From Streptomyces sp. RB17 (lineage in GTDB: Bacteria; Actinomycetota; Actinomycetes; Streptomycetales; Streptomycetaceae): a stretch of DNA of 64,000 nucleotides. A program made the position numbers and the translations under genes. The DNA lies in NCBI RefSeq assembly GCF_009604455.1, contig NZ_WEGL01000010.1, positions 124,001 through 188,000 of the forward strand. The letters run 5' to 3'. Under the pieces are notes generated by a model. The model was not told where the DNA came from. It worked only from the letters and a program-made list of their open reading frames with translations, and did no database searches. Shown here in pieces: positions 35,702 to 45,056 of this stretch (its first letter is position 1; each line of letters begins with the position of its first letter).

Positions 35702-36023
35702 TCGTCGCCTTGTGCCGTTCTGCCGTGAAGTGCTGTGAAGTGCTGTGAAGTGAGGCGGGGTGGGGATCGGTGGGATGAAGTGGGCTACCTGGGTGAGCTG
35801 TCGGTCTGATGTCGAGTTGGCGCGATCTGTGTCATCGCCTTCGTGAGCGTAGCGTGACTGAGGTGTCGCGGTGTGCGAACACCGAGGCTCCACCCGTGCG
35901 CGGGGCGCTCCCGCCGGTGTCGCGCGCGGGTTCCGCGGCTCGCTCTGCGTGACCGGCCGGGGCGTCAACTCCGGGAAACCTCAAGGGCGTCGGACGATCC
36001 CCCGGACGGCCGAACACGCTCGG
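35702..36023 (-). promoter_or_regulatory. whiG upstream region with tandem repeat
   Basis: 322 bp between dprA and whiG with no gene. Three tandem copies of a 10-bp unit (GTGAAGTGCT on the plus strand) fill 35725-35754, 24-53 bases upstream of the whiG start. Further up, GTGAGCGTAGCGTGAC (35843-35858) holds two GTGA half-sites of the kind bound by BldD, which is known to repress whiG in S. coelicolor. I cannot place the promoter. Confidence 0.5.
35725..35754 (-). repeat. Triple 10-bp tandem repeat in the whiG leader
   Basis: GTGAAGTGCT, GTGAAGTGCT, GTGAAGTGAG on the plus strand (TTCACAGCAC units as read by the transcript). Third copy differs at two positions. Confidence 0.9.
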
Positions 36024-37181
36024 TCAGCACGGACCGCGACCGGTACGGACCGACATCACCGCCTGGCGTGTCAACTTCCAGCCGTCGCCGTGTCGTTCGA
36101 CGTAACCAAGTGCGCGGAGTTCGTACAGTCTCGCGATCGCCTCGTCCCGGGTGGTCGGCGTGCCGAGCGCGATCTCCTCGACGGTGGCCACGCGATTGCC
36201 GGGCAGGGCGGCGAGGACAGCACGGGCGGCGGGTTCCAGCAGGTCGCGCGGGAGCACGGGGCCTCTGCGGGGTGGGGCCAGCTCACCCATGTCGCCCACG
36301 AGTTCGACGACTTCCGCGGCGTCGGTGACCAGGGTGGCCTCTCCGCGCAGCAGTTCGTGCACGCCGGCGGAGAGGGCGCTGGTGACGGGGCCGGGCACGC
36401 CCATGGTGAACCGTCCGAGGCGTGCCGCCGCCCGCGCGGTGGCCAGCGAGCCGCTGCGGCAGGCGGCCTCCACGACGACGGTGCCCCTGGTCAGGGCGGC
36501 GATGACACGGTTGCGGAGGATGAACCGGCTGGGCGTCGGATGGTCGCCCGGGGGCAGCTCGCCCACGACCAGTCCCTGTTCGGCGATTCTGCCGATCAGG
36601 GCTGCATGGCCGCGGGGGTAGGGGCGGTCGACGCCGCAGGCCAGGACGGCGACGGTGGCTCCGCGGGCGGCGAGGGCGCCCCGGTGGGCGGCGCCGTCGA
36701 TGCCGTACGCGCCACCCGACACCACCACCCAGCCCCGTTCGGCGAGGCCACCGGCCAGGGTGGCGGCGACGTGGGTGCCGTACTCGGTGCAGGCACGTGC
36801 GCCCACCACGGCGACGGAGCGGAGCGCCCACATCCGCAGACTCGGGCGCCCGCGCACCCACAGCCCGATCGGCCGGGCGTCTCCGAGGTCATCGAGCTGC
36901 CCGGGCCACTCGGTGTCCCCGGGCCCCACGAACCGGGCCCCGGCCTCGCCGGCCACCGCGAGGTCCCGCTCCGGCTCGGCCCGCCGAGCCCGCGCGACCA
37001 GCCCGGCCCACCGCGCCTCACTCACCCCCGGCAAGGCCGCCGCCTCCCGCAACCGCCGCACCACCTCCCCCACCCCGAACTCCCGAACCCACCGCCCGCC
37101 GACCTCGTCCCCCGGTTCGATCACCCGGCAGAGAAGGACCCGTCCGAGCAGTTCGTCGTCGAGGTCCTCGCCCATGGTCAT
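36024..37181 (-). CDS. dprA: DNA-processing protein DprA
   Basis: 385 residues. Rossmann-type DprA core: VAVVGARACTEYGTHVA, VVVSGGAYGIDGAAHRGAL, LACGVDRPYPRGH, FILRNRVIAALTRGTVVVEA, then a C-terminal winged-helix (VEEIALGTPTTRDEAIARLYELRALGYV, in parts). Loads RecA on incoming single-stranded DNA in competent bacteria; its role in Streptomyces is less clear. Overlaps comM by 4 bp (ATGA). Confidence 0.93.
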   Translation of the reverse strand: MTMGEDLDDELLGRVLLCRVIEPGDEVGGRWVREFGVGEVVRRLREAAALPGVSEARWAGLVARARRAEPERDLAVAGEAGARFVGPGDTEWPGQLDDLGDARPIGLWVRGRPSLRMWALRSVAVVGARACTEYGTHVAATLAGGLAERGWVVVSGGAYGIDGAAHRGALAARGATVAVLACGVDRPYPRGHAALIGRIAEQGLVVGELPPGDHPTPSRFILRNRVIAALTRGTVVVEAACRSGSLATARAAARLGRFTMGVPGPVTSALSAGVHELLRGEATLVTDAAEVVELVGDMGELAPPRRGPVLPRDLLEPAARAVLAALPGNRVATVEEIALGTPTTRDEAIARLYELRALGYVERHGDGWKLTRQAVMSVRTGRGPC

Positions 37182-38803
37182 GTCAGTGCCCCGATGGCCA
37201 TCGGCACCCCTCGCGGCACTCCGGTGCGCAGTTGCAGGGCCAGGGCGACGTCGGTGGCGTCCGGGCGGTCGTGTCCGATGAGGTCGGCGACCGACCAGGC
37301 GACGCGCAGGACGCGGTCGATTCCCCGGGCGGTGAGCACACCCCGTTCGAGGTTGCGCTCGGCCTCGTCCATCGAGCCTGCGACGGGGTGGTAGCGGCTG
37401 CGCAGTTCACGGCCGGGGACTTCGCTGTTGGTGCGCCAGGGGGTTCCGGCGAGGCGGGCCGCCGCTCGTTCGCGGGCCTGCCGTACCCGCTCGGCCACGG
37501 TCGCCGTGGACTCGCCCCGGGCGCCCGGTTCGGTCAGCTGGGCCCGGGTGACCGGATCGACCTCGACGCGCAGGTCCACCCGGTCCAGCAGCGGACCGGA
37601 GAGCCGGGACTGGTAGCGGCGGATCGCCGACGGCGGGCACTCGCACAGGGAGTCGCGTTGCGAGAAACGTCCACAGGGGCAGGGGTTGGCCGCCAGCACC
37701 ATGAGGAAGCGTGCCGGGAACCGGACGACGCCCGCGCTGCGTGCGATCACGACGTGCCCCGACTCCAGCGGCTGTCGCAGGGCGTCCAGGGTCTGGCCGT
37801 GGAACTCGGGCGCCTCGTCCAGGAACAGCACGCCACGGTGGGCGAGGGAGACCGCACCGGGGCGTGCGACGCCCGGGCCACCGCCGACGAGCGACTGCAT
37901 CGTGGCCGAGTGGTGCGGGGCGCAGTAGGGGGCGACGTCGATGAGCGGTTTGCCCGGCGGCAGTAGCCCGGCCACCGAGTGCACCGCCGTGACCTCCAGC
38001 GATTCCTCCCTGATGAGCCGCGGCAGGACGGCGGGCAGCCGCTCGGCGAGCATGGTCTTGCCGGCGCCGGGCGGGCCCTCGAGGAACAGATGGTGCCCAC
38101 CGGCGGCGGCCACCTCCACGGCCGTACGGGCCGAGGTCTGGCCCACGACGTCCGCCAGGTCGTGATCGTGTTCGTGCTGTGCGGCGCCGATACTGTGCAT
38201 GCCGGTGGCGGCACCCGTGCCCGGCACGCGCAGACCGGCCAGGAGGGGGTCGGGGCGGCCTTGCTCGTCCGGTTCCTCCTCGGGGACGGGCTCCTCGGTG
38301 AGCACCGCGATGAGCTGCCGCAGGCTGCGGACGCCGAGCACGGAGACGCCAGGGACCAGCGAGGCCTCGGCGGCGGCGCACTCGGGCACGACCACTTGCT
38401 CGTAGCCGGCGTCGGCCGCGGCGAGGACGGCCGGGAGGATGCCCCGGACCGGTCGGACCCGGCCGTCCAGTCCCAGCTCCCCGATCATGACGATGTCCGC
38501 GAGGACACGCGGATCGATCCGCTCGGCGGCACCGAGCACCGCGCAGGCGACGGCCAGGTCGAAGCCGGAGCCGGCTTTGGGTACCGAGGCCGGGCTGAGT
38601 CCGACGGTGAGCTTCTTCTGCGGCCACTCGCCGCCCGAGTTCACCACCGCCGCCCGGACCCGGTCCCTGCTCTCCGTCAGGCTCTTGTCCGGGAGGCCGA
38701 CCAGGGTGAAGGCGGCGACGCCGGGTTCCAGGTCGGCCTGGACCTCGACGACCACGCCCTCGACGCCGACCAGGGCCACCGAGCAGGTGCGGGCGAATCC
38801 CAT
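37178..38803 (-). CDS. comM: YifB/ComM-family Mg-chelatase-like AAA+ ATPase
   Basis: 541 residues. N-terminal ChlI-like (Lon-protease-fold) domain starting MGFARTCSVALVGVEG and containing AVLAAADAGYEQVVVPECAAAE. AAA+ domain with Walker A GPPGAGKTMLAERLP and Walker B GVLFLDEAPEF. C-terminal Mg-chelatase subdomain (RYQSRLSGPLLDRVDLRVEV). ComM is a helicase that promotes branch migration during transformation. It stands in a three-gene operon with yraN (adjacent upstream) and dprA (4-bp overlap). Confidence 0.93.
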   Translation of the reverse strand: MGFARTCSVALVGVEGVVVEVQADLEPGVAAFTLVGLPDKSLTESRDRVRAAVVNSGGEWPQKKLTVGLSPASVPKAGSGFDLAVACAVLGAAERIDPRVLADIVMIGELGLDGRVRPVRGILPAVLAAADAGYEQVVVPECAAAEASLVPGVSVLGVRSLRQLIAVLTEEPVPEEEPDEQGRPDPLLAGLRVPGTGAATGMHSIGAAQHEHDHDLADVVGQTSARTAVEVAAAGGHHLFLEGPPGAGKTMLAERLPAVLPRLIREESLEVTAVHSVAGLLPPGKPLIDVAPYCAPHHSATMQSLVGGGPGVARPGAVSLAHRGVLFLDEAPEFHGQTLDALRQPLESGHVVIARSAGVVRFPARFLMVLAANPCPCGRFSQRDSLCECPPSAIRRYQSRLSGPLLDRVDLRVEVDPVTRAQLTEPGARGESTATVAERVRQARERAAARLAGTPWRTNSEVPGRELRSRYHPVAGSMDEAERNLERGVLTARGIDRVLRVAWSVADLIGHDRPDATDVALALQLRTGVPRGVPMAIGALT

Positions 38804-39169
38804 TCAGGCCACCCCCCGTGCGTGCTCGACGGTCGGGGCGCCGCGGTGGGGCAGCAGGACGCCGATCAGGTCGATGCGGACGCCGCCCGGTGGTGCCCCG
38901 CCGTGGGTCTGGATCCAGTGTTCGGCGAGGGAGCGCAGCCGGGCCGCCTTCTCCGGGGTCACCGCGGCCATCGGGTGTTCGTAGTCACCACCCCTGCGGG
39001 TCTTCACCTCGCAGACCACCAGCGCGTCACCGTCCCGCGCGATGATGTCGAGCTCACCGGAACGGCCGCAGCGCCAGTTGCGCTCCAGGATCGTCATTCC
39101 GGTCGCGGCGAGCCGCCGGGCGGCCAGGTCCTCGCCGTACTTGCCGAGTGCACTGCGTGCGTGGTTCAT
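38804..39169 (-). CDS. yraN: YraN/UPF0102-family nuclease-fold protein
   Basis: 121 residues. [27 protein letters not shown], in parts, then the PD-(D/E)xK-like core [21 protein letters not shown]. The Glu-Asp and EVK residues of a nuclease active site are present. Function unproven. ATG 39169 (MNHARSALG) preferred. Its stop directly abuts the comM start. Confidence 0.92.
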   Translation of the reverse strand: MNHARSALGKYGEDLAARRLAATGMTILERNWRCGRSGELDIIARDGDALVVCEVKTRRGGDYEHPMAAVTPEKAARLRSLAEHWIQTHGGAPPGGVRIDLIGVLLPHRGAPTVEHARGVA

Positions 39170-39257
39170 GTCGGCACCACCTCCGGCGCCAACCGTCACG
39201 CATCCCGCCCCAAGATGTTGATCTTGGTGGACAACTCAGCGGTTGTGGAAAACCCCG

Positions 39258-39566
39258 TCACCCGCCCGGCAGCTCGAGGTCGCTCTTGTTCAGCTCCTCG
39301 ATGTTCACGTCCTTGAATGTGAGAACCCGTACCTGCTTCACGAAGCGTGCCGGCCGGTACATGTCCCAGACCCAGGCATCGGCCATCGACACCTCGAAGA
39401 ACACCTCGCCCTGTACCGAGTGCACCTGCATCTCGTAGTCATTGGTGAGATAGAAACGCCGCTCGGTCTCGATCACGTATTTGAACAGACCGACGACATC
39501 TCGATACTCCCGGTAGAGCTTCAGCTCCATCTCGGTCTCGTACTTCTCGAGGTCCTCGGCGCTCAT
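39258..39566 (-). CDS. DUF2469 protein
   Basis: 102 residues, very strongly conserved type in actinobacteria: MSAEDLEKYETEMELKLYREYRDVVGLFKYVIETERRFYL, in parts. Acidic, with no known function. Lies between the nudix gene and yraN on the minus strand with gaps of 56 and 88 bp. Confidence 0.92.
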   Translation of the reverse strand: MSAEDLEKYETEMELKLYREYRDVVGLFKYVIETERRFYLTNDYEMQVHSVQGEVFFEVSMADAWVWDMYRPARFVKQVRVLTFKDVNIEELNKSDLELPGG

Positions 39567-39622
39567 GGCATGTTCCCCTTCAGCCGTGCGATCCCCCCAT
39601 TGTGCGCCAGTCCGACGGGCCC

Positions 39623-40147
39623 TCAGACGATTTCCGCATCGAGGGTCACAGGACCGGCCGGGGGACCTTCGTCGAGCAGCGTGCGCAGCAGCTCGGCGAG
39701 TCTGGTCGGATACACCGTCTCATGTGCCCGGGTCAGTTCCTGACACGTCCACCAACGCGCCCCGGCGACACTGCGCCGCTCCAGTTCCGTCAGCCCCTGC
39801 GCCGCGGTGGCCGTCTGCGTCGTACGGGCCAGGTAGTACCACTCGTCCTGGTCCCAGCGGCGGCCCGCGAACGGGAAGGAACACATGCGGCGCCACAGCA
39901 CCGGGCCGAGTTCGACGTCGGTGATACCGGTCTCCTCGGCGAGTTCCCTGAGCGCGGCCTCCTCGCGCGTCTCGGCGCCCTCCAGACCGCCGCCGGGGGT
40001 GAACCACCAGTCGTCGGCCGGATCGTCCGGCTCATGGCCGTGCAGGAGCAGGATGCGGTCCTCCGGGTCGAGGAGGACCACCCGGGCCACCTTGCGCAGC
40101 CCGCCCTCGTACGAGTCCGCGCCGGTCCGCGTGGTCTCAGCGGACAC
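39623..40147 (-). CDS. Nudix hydrolase
   Basis: 174 residues. The Nudix box is complete (GGLEGAETREEAALRELAEETG, in parts; G-x5-E-x7-RELxEExG). It would hydrolyse a nucleoside diphosphate linked to an unknown group. GTG 40147 (VSAETTRTG) overlaps the sipZ stop by 11 bp, making it the last gene of the sip operon. Confidence 0.9.
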   Translation of the reverse strand: MSAETTRTGADSYEGGLRKVARVVLLDPEDRILLLHGHEPDDPADDWWFTPGGGLEGAETREEAALRELAEETGITDVELGPVLWRRMCSFPFAGRRWDQDEWYYLARTTQTATAAQGLTELERRSVAGARWWTCQELTRAHETVYPTRLAELLRTLLDEGPPAGPVTLDAEIV

Positions 40148-40922
40148 CGGCCGCCTCCGGCCGGGCGGTACGCCCGCGGGAGCGGCCCATGCGCTTGGCG
40201 ATGGGCCCGTAGGCGCCACCGACCAGCACCAGCACGGCCCCGGCGACGATCAGCAGCTCGATCGTGGGCAGTGGACCGGGCTGCGAGAGAGTGCCCAGGG
40301 CCTCGAAGCCCGTGGGGCGCATCAGCGAGCCCTTCCAGGGCCAGACGACGGCGTCCACCCGGGCGGTCACGGCGTCGCGGGAGACGGTGCCCTTGGCCGC
40401 GTCGGTGAGGTGGGCCGTGGAGTCCAGGGAGCCCTGGCGCTCGTCACCGAGGAGGAACAGACGGCCCTCGGGGACGGTCACCGTGGGGAAGTTCGTGATC
40501 TCGGCCAGGCTGCCCTTGGGGAGATAGGGCTCGTCGATCTGCTTGCCGTTGACGGTCAGCTTGCCGTTCGTGCAGCAGGAGACGGTGTCGCCACCGACCG
40601 CGACCACCCGCTTGACCACCTTGGCGTTCGAGACCCAGCTCTTGTCCTCGAAGACGACGACGTCACCGCGCTCGACCTGACCGCCGTCGACCTTCTCCGC
40701 GAGCACCCGGTCGCCGGCGTCGATCGTGGGCGTCATGGAGCTGGTGGGCACCGTGTACGGCCGGTAGGTCACCGCCGCCCAGGCGAATCCGCCCAGGAAC
40801 AGCACCAGACCCAGTGCCACGGCCACCCCGGACAGCCGCTGTCCGAGCCGGCTGCCGCCGGGCCGTGCCGTGCTTGTCCCGCCGCTGTGCGGGGCCGTAC
40901 GCGTCATGCTCTCGCCACCCAT
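40137..40922 (-). CDS. sipZ: Type I signal peptidase (fourth of four, SipZ-type)
   Basis: 261 residues. One N-terminal membrane helix (VAVALGLVLFLGGFAW), box B with the catalytic Ser (VPTSSMTPTI), box C/D with the general-base Lys (VVKRVVAVGGD) and box E (LFLLGDERQGSLDS; the usual GDNR/GDHR is GDER). A second hydrophobic helix lies near the C-terminus. It removes signal peptides on the outer face of the membrane. Fourth in the tandem. Confidence 0.92.
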   Translation of the reverse strand: MGGESMTRTAPHSGGTSTARPGGSRLGQRLSGVAVALGLVLFLGGFAWAAVTYRPYTVPTSSMTPTIDAGDRVLAEKVDGGQVERGDVVVFEDKSWVSNAKVVKRVVAVGGDTVSCCTNGKLTVNGKQIDEPYLPKGSLAEITNFPTVTVPEGRLFLLGDERQGSLDSTAHLTDAAKGTVSRDAVTARVDAVVWPWKGSLMRPTGFEALGTLSQPGPLPTIELLIVAGAVLVLVGGAYGPIAKRMGRSRGRTARPEAAGVR

Positions 40923-40969
40923 GGACCCGCACCCTACCCGGCAGTACCGGACAGGGGCAGCCCCCTGTT

Positions 40970-41005
40970 CCCGGGGCTCCGCCCCCAGACCCCGCCAGAG
41001 GCTCG
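40970..41005. repeat. Dispersed GGGGCTCCGCCCCC repeat between sipY and sipZ
   Basis: CGGGGCTCCGCCCCCAGACC matches from memory a very common Streptomyces intergenic repeat; the GGGGC/GCCCC arms form a small hairpin. It sits in the 117-bp gap inside the sip operon. Confidence 0.55.
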
Positions 41006-41039
41006 GCTCCTGGACCCCCAGGGCGTACCGCAGGGTCTC

Positions 41040-42026
41040 TCAGCCTCGCTTCGCCTTCACCGCACGCCGCCGTCGCCACACCGCCACCGGCAGGACGGCG
41101 GCGACGGCCACGCCCTGCGGGGCCACCGACAGGGCGGCGGACGCCGAGGTCTGCTGGTTGATGCCGGGCTGGTCGAAGGTGTCCGGGATCGGCAGGGTGC
41201 CCCAGCGGTTGATCGGCCAGGCCTTGACGATCGCGCGGCCCACCACGTCCTTGACCGGGACCATGCCGTGGTTCTTGTCGGACTGGTTGTAGCGCGAGTC
41301 GCGGGAGTTCTGGCGGTGGTCGCCCATCACCCAGATGTAGCCCTTGGGGACCGTCACCTTGAACTGGCCGCCCAGCTCGTCGTCGGTGCACGGCGTGTTG
41401 CCGGGGTAGACGTACGGCTCGTTCAGCGCGTGGCCGTTGACCAGCAGCGGGCCGGTGCCCTTGCACTGGACCGTGTCGCCGCCGACGCCGATCACGCGCT
41501 TGATGAGGTCCTTCTCGTTGGCGGACGGCATCAGGCCGATCCAGCTGAGGACCTTCTGCACGGCGTTCGGGGTCGGTGCCGGTTCACCCGCCAGCCAGTC
41601 GGCCGGGTCGTGGAAGACCACGACCTCGCCGCGCTCGGGCTGGGAGCCGAACCACGGGGTGAGCTTGTCGACCAGGACGCGGTCACCCACCTGGAGGGTG
41701 TCCTGCATCGAGGCGGACGGGATCGAGAACGCCTGCACCAGGAACGTCTTGATCAGCAGCGCCAGGACCAGAGCGATGACGACGAGGATCGGCAGCTCCT
41801 TCCAGAAGGAGCGTGGCTGCTTCCTCGGCCGGTCCGCGGCCTCGCCCGCACCCGCGCCCTCGGTCCTCGGCCGCCGCTGTCCGTCGTCCGGCATGCCCTC
41901 GTCACCCGCCGCGTCATTCCCGGAGGTCATGGCGCCGTCCGGCACGGGGGCGTTCGCTTCCACGGGGTGCCCGCGGTGCTCCTCGCCGTCGTGCCCCGAC
42001 CGTGCGCCAACCGCCACATCCCCCAC
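41040..42026 (-). CDS. sipY: Type I signal peptidase (third, SipY-type)
   Basis: 328 residues. A hydrophilic N-terminal 80 residues precedes one membrane helix. Catalytic Ser is in IPSASMQDTL, Lys in LIKRVIGVGGD, and box E is VMGDHRQNSRDSR. A C-terminal helix (SAALSVAPQGVAVAAVLP) gives a second membrane anchor. With ATG 42026 the gene overlaps sipX by 113 bp; ATG 41930 (MTSGNDAAG) would cut the overlap to 17 bp. Confidence 0.92.
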   Translation of the reverse strand: MGDVAVGARSGHDGEEHRGHPVEANAPVPDGAMTSGNDAAGDEGMPDDGQRRPRTEGAGAGEAADRPRKQPRSFWKELPILVVIALVLALLIKTFLVQAFSIPSASMQDTLQVGDRVLVDKLTPWFGSQPERGEVVVFHDPADWLAGEPAPTPNAVQKVLSWIGLMPSANEKDLIKRVIGVGGDTVQCKGTGPLLVNGHALNEPYVYPGNTPCTDDELGGQFKVTVPKGYIWVMGDHRQNSRDSRYNQSDKNHGMVPVKDVVGRAIVKAWPINRWGTLPIPDTFDQPGINQQTSASAALSVAPQGVAVAAVLPVAVWRRRRAVKAKRG

Positions 42027-43005
42027 GCCAACTCCTCACTCTGTGCCGCCGCCTGCCCCAGATACGACGCAGGCCCACCACTCCCATAACGAGCGGGAGT
42101 TCCGCAGGGGTCGGGAGCTGGGTCATTCCGTTCGGATTCTCGGGGGCAACCCTATGCGACAGCGGGGTACCGGCGGTCGCACCCGACGCGGAGTCGGCGA
42201 CGCTTGCGAAGGTTTTAGGTTCCTGCAGGCGTGTCCAGTGGCCGACCGGCCAGCCGATCGCGACGGCCCGGCCGACCACGGATTTCTCCGACACCGTTCC
42301 GCCGTACGGGGTGTTCTGGTGGAAACGGGAGTCCGCGGAGTTGCCCCGGTGGTCGCCCATGACCCACAGCCGGCCCTCGGGGACGGTGATGTCGAAGGGC
42401 TGCGCGGACGGCGCGTCACCCGGATAGATGTAATCCCCTTCGGTGAGCGGTACGCCGTTGACGGTGACCCGGCCCTGCGCGTCGCAGCACTTGACGTGGT
42501 CGCCGCCGACCCCGATGACCCGCTTGATCAGGTCCTTCTCGTTGTCGGAGGGCAGCAGGCCGATGAAGGTGAGGCCTTCTTTGAGCTGCTTGACGACGAT
42601 CGGGTCGTGCTTCTTGGCCGTCTGCTCGTCGGCCAGCCAGCCGCCCGGGTCGTGGAAGACGACGACGTCCCCGCGCTGCGGCTTGGAGCCGAACCACGGG
42701 GTGAACTTGTCGACCAGGACCCGGTCGCCGATCCGGATCGTCTGCTCCATCGAGCCGGACGGGATCACGAACGCCTGGACGAGGAAGGTCTTCAGGACGA
42801 GTGCTATGAGGACGGCGACACCGACCAGAAGAGGGATCTCCCGAACGGCTGAACGCCGGCGCTTGCGCTTGACCTTGCGCTGGAGTTTCCGCCGCTCCGC
42901 GCGCGTGCGGCCGCCGCCGGGCGCGGAGGCGCGGCGCGATCCGGTGGGCAGCAGATCGTCAGCGGGGCTGCTGGGCGCCCCGCGCGGTTTGCCGCGGCTA
43001 CCCAT
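41914..43005 (-). CDS. sipX: Type I signal peptidase (second, SipX-type)
   Basis: 363 residues. Basic N-terminus (RRKLQRKVKRKRRRS) then a membrane helix, Ser in IPSGSMEQTI, Lys in LIKRVIGVGGD, box E VMGDHRGNSADSR. The C-terminus after the family domain has a further hydrophobic stretch (ELPLVMGVVGLRRIW) and then an Arg/Gly-rich tail that overlaps the sipY start and may not be conserved. The start overlaps sipW by 8 bp. Confidence 0.92.
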   Translation of the reverse strand: MGSRGKPRGAPSSPADDLLPTGSRRASAPGGGRTRAERRKLQRKVKRKRRRSAVREIPLLVGVAVLIALVLKTFLVQAFVIPSGSMEQTIRIGDRVLVDKFTPWFGSKPQRGDVVVFHDPGGWLADEQTAKKHDPIVVKQLKEGLTFIGLLPSDNEKDLIKRVIGVGGDHVKCCDAQGRVTVNGVPLTEGDYIYPGDAPSAQPFDITVPEGRLWVMGDHRGNSADSRFHQNTPYGGTVSEKSVVGRAVAIGWPVGHWTRLQEPKTFASVADSASGATAGTPLSHRVAPENPNGMTQLPTPAELPLVMGVVGLRRIWGRRRHRVRSWRGGCGGWRTVGARRRGAPRAPRGSERPRAGRRHDLRE

Positions 43006-43693
43006 GCGCGCCCTCCGGGGTGGGCACGCGCGCGTAGGCGGCGGGACGCGTCAGGTGCGTCCAGTGGTCGTACGGCCACAGGATCCAGTCGGCGCGGCCG
43101 ATGACGTCGCCGACCGGGATCATGCCGCCGCCGGGCGAGCCGAGATGGTCGCGGGAGTCGCTGGAGTCGCTGCGGTGGTCGCCGAGGACGAACACCCGGC
43201 CGGCGGGTACGGCGACGTCGAAGGGCACGCTGGAGGCGCTGTCCCCGGGATAGAGGAACGCCGACTCGTCGACGGCGCGGCCGTTCACCTCGATCCTCCC
43301 CTGCTTGTCGCAGCAGACCACATGGTCTCCCCCCACACCGACCACGCGTTTGATGTAGTCGGCGTCCCCGAAATACCCCGTGCCGTCGAACACGATCACG
43401 TCGCCGCGGCGCGGCTGAGCACCGAAACGGTACGCCAACTTATTTACGAGAACGCGGTCCCCGATCCTCAAGCCCTGTTCCATGGATCCGCTCGGAATCT
43501 GGAACGGTTGCACCACGAAAGAGTTGAGGACGAGCAAAAACGCCAGGCAGAGGAAGAGTGTGAGGGTGATCCGGCCGCCGGGCAGCCAGTCGGCGATCCG
43601 CGCCACCAACGCGAAACGCGACCGTCCCTCCGGCCCCGGGGAATCCGGATGGGAGGAGCGGTCGCGTTCCGTCGGCTGTGCTTCGGTGTCCAT
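42998..43693 (-). CDS. sipW: Type I signal peptidase (first, SipW-type)
   Basis: 231 residues. Single N-terminal membrane helix (ITLTLFLCLAFLLVLNSFVV), Ser in IPSGSMEQGL, Lys in YIKRVVGVGGD, box E VLGDHRSDSSDSRDH. No C-terminal anchor is obvious, as known for SipW-type enzymes of Streptomyces. It follows rplS by 45 bp. Confidence 0.92.
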   Translation of the reverse strand: MDTEAQPTERDRSSHPDSPGPEGRSRFALVARIADWLPGGRITLTLFLCLAFLLVLNSFVVQPFQIPSGSMEQGLRIGDRVLVNKLAYRFGAQPRRGDVIVFDGTGYFGDADYIKRVVGVGGDHVVCCDKQGRIEVNGRAVDESAFLYPGDSASSVPFDVAVPAGRVFVLGDHRSDSSDSRDHLGSPGGGMIPVGDVIGRADWILWPYDHWTHLTRPAAYARVPTPEGAHG

Positions 43694-43738
43694 CGGGGCG
43701 AGATGCTATCCCGCCCGACCATGGGCTCCGGAGAGCGC

Positions 43739-44089
43739 TCAGCTCTCGCGCTTCTCCTTGATCTTCGCGGCCTTGCCGCGCAGGTCACGGAGGTAGTACA
43801 GCTTGGCGCGACGCACGTCACCGCGGGTGACCAGCTCGATCTTCTCGACGATCGGGGTGTGCACCGGGAAGGTGCGCTCGACGCCGACGGAGAACGAGAC
43901 CTTGCGGACCGTGAAGGTCTCGCGGACACCGGAGCCCTGGCGGCGGATCACAACGCCCTTGAACTGCTGCACACGGGAGCGGTTGCCCTCGATGACGCGG
44001 ACGTGGACGTTGACGGTGTCACCCGAGCGGAAGGCCGGGATGTCGCTGCGCAGCGACGCGGCGTCGACGGAGTCGAGCAGGTGAGACAT
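43739..44089 (-). CDS. rplS: 50S ribosomal protein L19
   Basis: 116 residues, exact family length: [43 protein letters not shown] and a [11 protein letters not shown] tail. Located at the 30S/50S interface. ATG 44089 is preferred over the in-frame upstream ATG. A 133-bp gap from trmD contains a perfect CCCCTG-CCA-CAGGGG hairpin that may be a leader or processing element. Confidence 0.97.
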   Translation of the reverse strand: MSHLLDSVDAASLRSDIPAFRSGDTVNVHVRVIEGNRSRVQQFKGVVIRRQGSGVRETFTVRKVSFSVGVERTFPVHTPIVEKIELVTRGDVRRAKLYYLRDLRGKAAKIKEKRES

Positions 44090-44222
44090 TTCGTCTGCTT
44101 TCTTCGCTGATGCCACAGGTCATCAACGGAAACTAGGTTCAACAGGAGTGCCGTGCGGGTCGGGACGGGCGTCGTCTCCCCCTGTGGCAGGGGCGCACGC
44201 CGGACGGACGCACAACAGCGGT

Positions 44223-45056
44223 CTATTCTTCCATGCCCCCGGCCCGCCGCCAAAATCGGCCGTACGGGTGGCCTTCCGGGTCCGGTTCCCAGCCCAGGAT
44301 GGAGAGCATCTCGCGGTCCTTCTTGTCGAAGGCCTTGGGGTCGCAGCGCTCTATCAGGTCGGGCCGATTGGCGGTCGTACGCCTGAGGGCCTCGTCGCGG
44401 CGCCAGCGGGCGATCCGGCCGTGGTGGCCACTGAGCAGCACGTCCGGGATGTCCCGGCCGCGCCAGACGGGCGGCTTGGTGTAGACGGGGCCCTCCAGGA
44501 GGCTCGCCATCGCGCCGGGCGCGAAGGAGTCGTCGCGGTGGGACTCGGCGTTGCCGAGGACGCCGGGCAGCAGCCGGGCGACGGCCTCCGTGATGACCAG
44601 GACGGCCGCCTCGCCGCCGGCCAGCACGTAGTCGCCGATGGAGACCTCGTAGACGGGCACGCGCGTGGCGTACTCGTCCATGACACGCCGGTCGATGCCC
44701 TCGTAGCGGGCCGGCGTGAAGATCAGCCAGGGGCGCTCGGAGAGCTCCACGGCGAGCTCCTGGGTGAAGGGGCGGCCGCTGGGGGTGGGGACGATCAGCG
44801 CGGGCGCCTGGGCGCCGGTCTCGTAGCCGTCGGCGAGGACCGTGTCCAGGGCGTCACCCCAGGGCTCGGTCTTCATGACCATGCCGGGGCCGCCGCCGTA
44901 CGGGGTGTCGTCGACGGTGTTGTGGCGGTCGTACGTCCACGAGCGCAGATCGTGCACATGCACATCGAGCCGGCCACGCGCGCGTGCCTTGCCGACGAGG
45001 GAGACGTGCAGCGGGTCCAGGTACTCGGGGAAGATCGTGACGACGTCGAGCCTCAT
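44223..45056 (-). CDS. trmD: tRNA (guanine-N1)-methyltransferase TrmD
   Basis: 277 residues. [52 protein letters not shown] and [18 protein letters not shown] are the trefoil-knot SPOUT motifs of TrmD. It makes m1G37 in tRNAs reading CNN/GGN codons, preventing frameshifts. Overlaps rimM by 4 bp. Confidence 0.97.
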   Translation of the reverse strand: MRLDVVTIFPEYLDPLHVSLVGKARARGRLDVHVHDLRSWTYDRHNTVDDTPYGGGPGMVMKTEPWGDALDTVLADGYETGAQAPALIVPTPSGRPFTQELAVELSERPWLIFTPARYEGIDRRVMDEYATRVPVYEVSIGDYVLAGGEAAVLVITEAVARLLPGVLGNAESHRDDSFAPGAMASLLEGPVYTKPPVWRGRDIPDVLLSGHHGRIARWRRDEALRRTTANRPDLIERCDPKAFDKKDREMLSILGWEPDPEGHPYGRFWRRAGGMEE

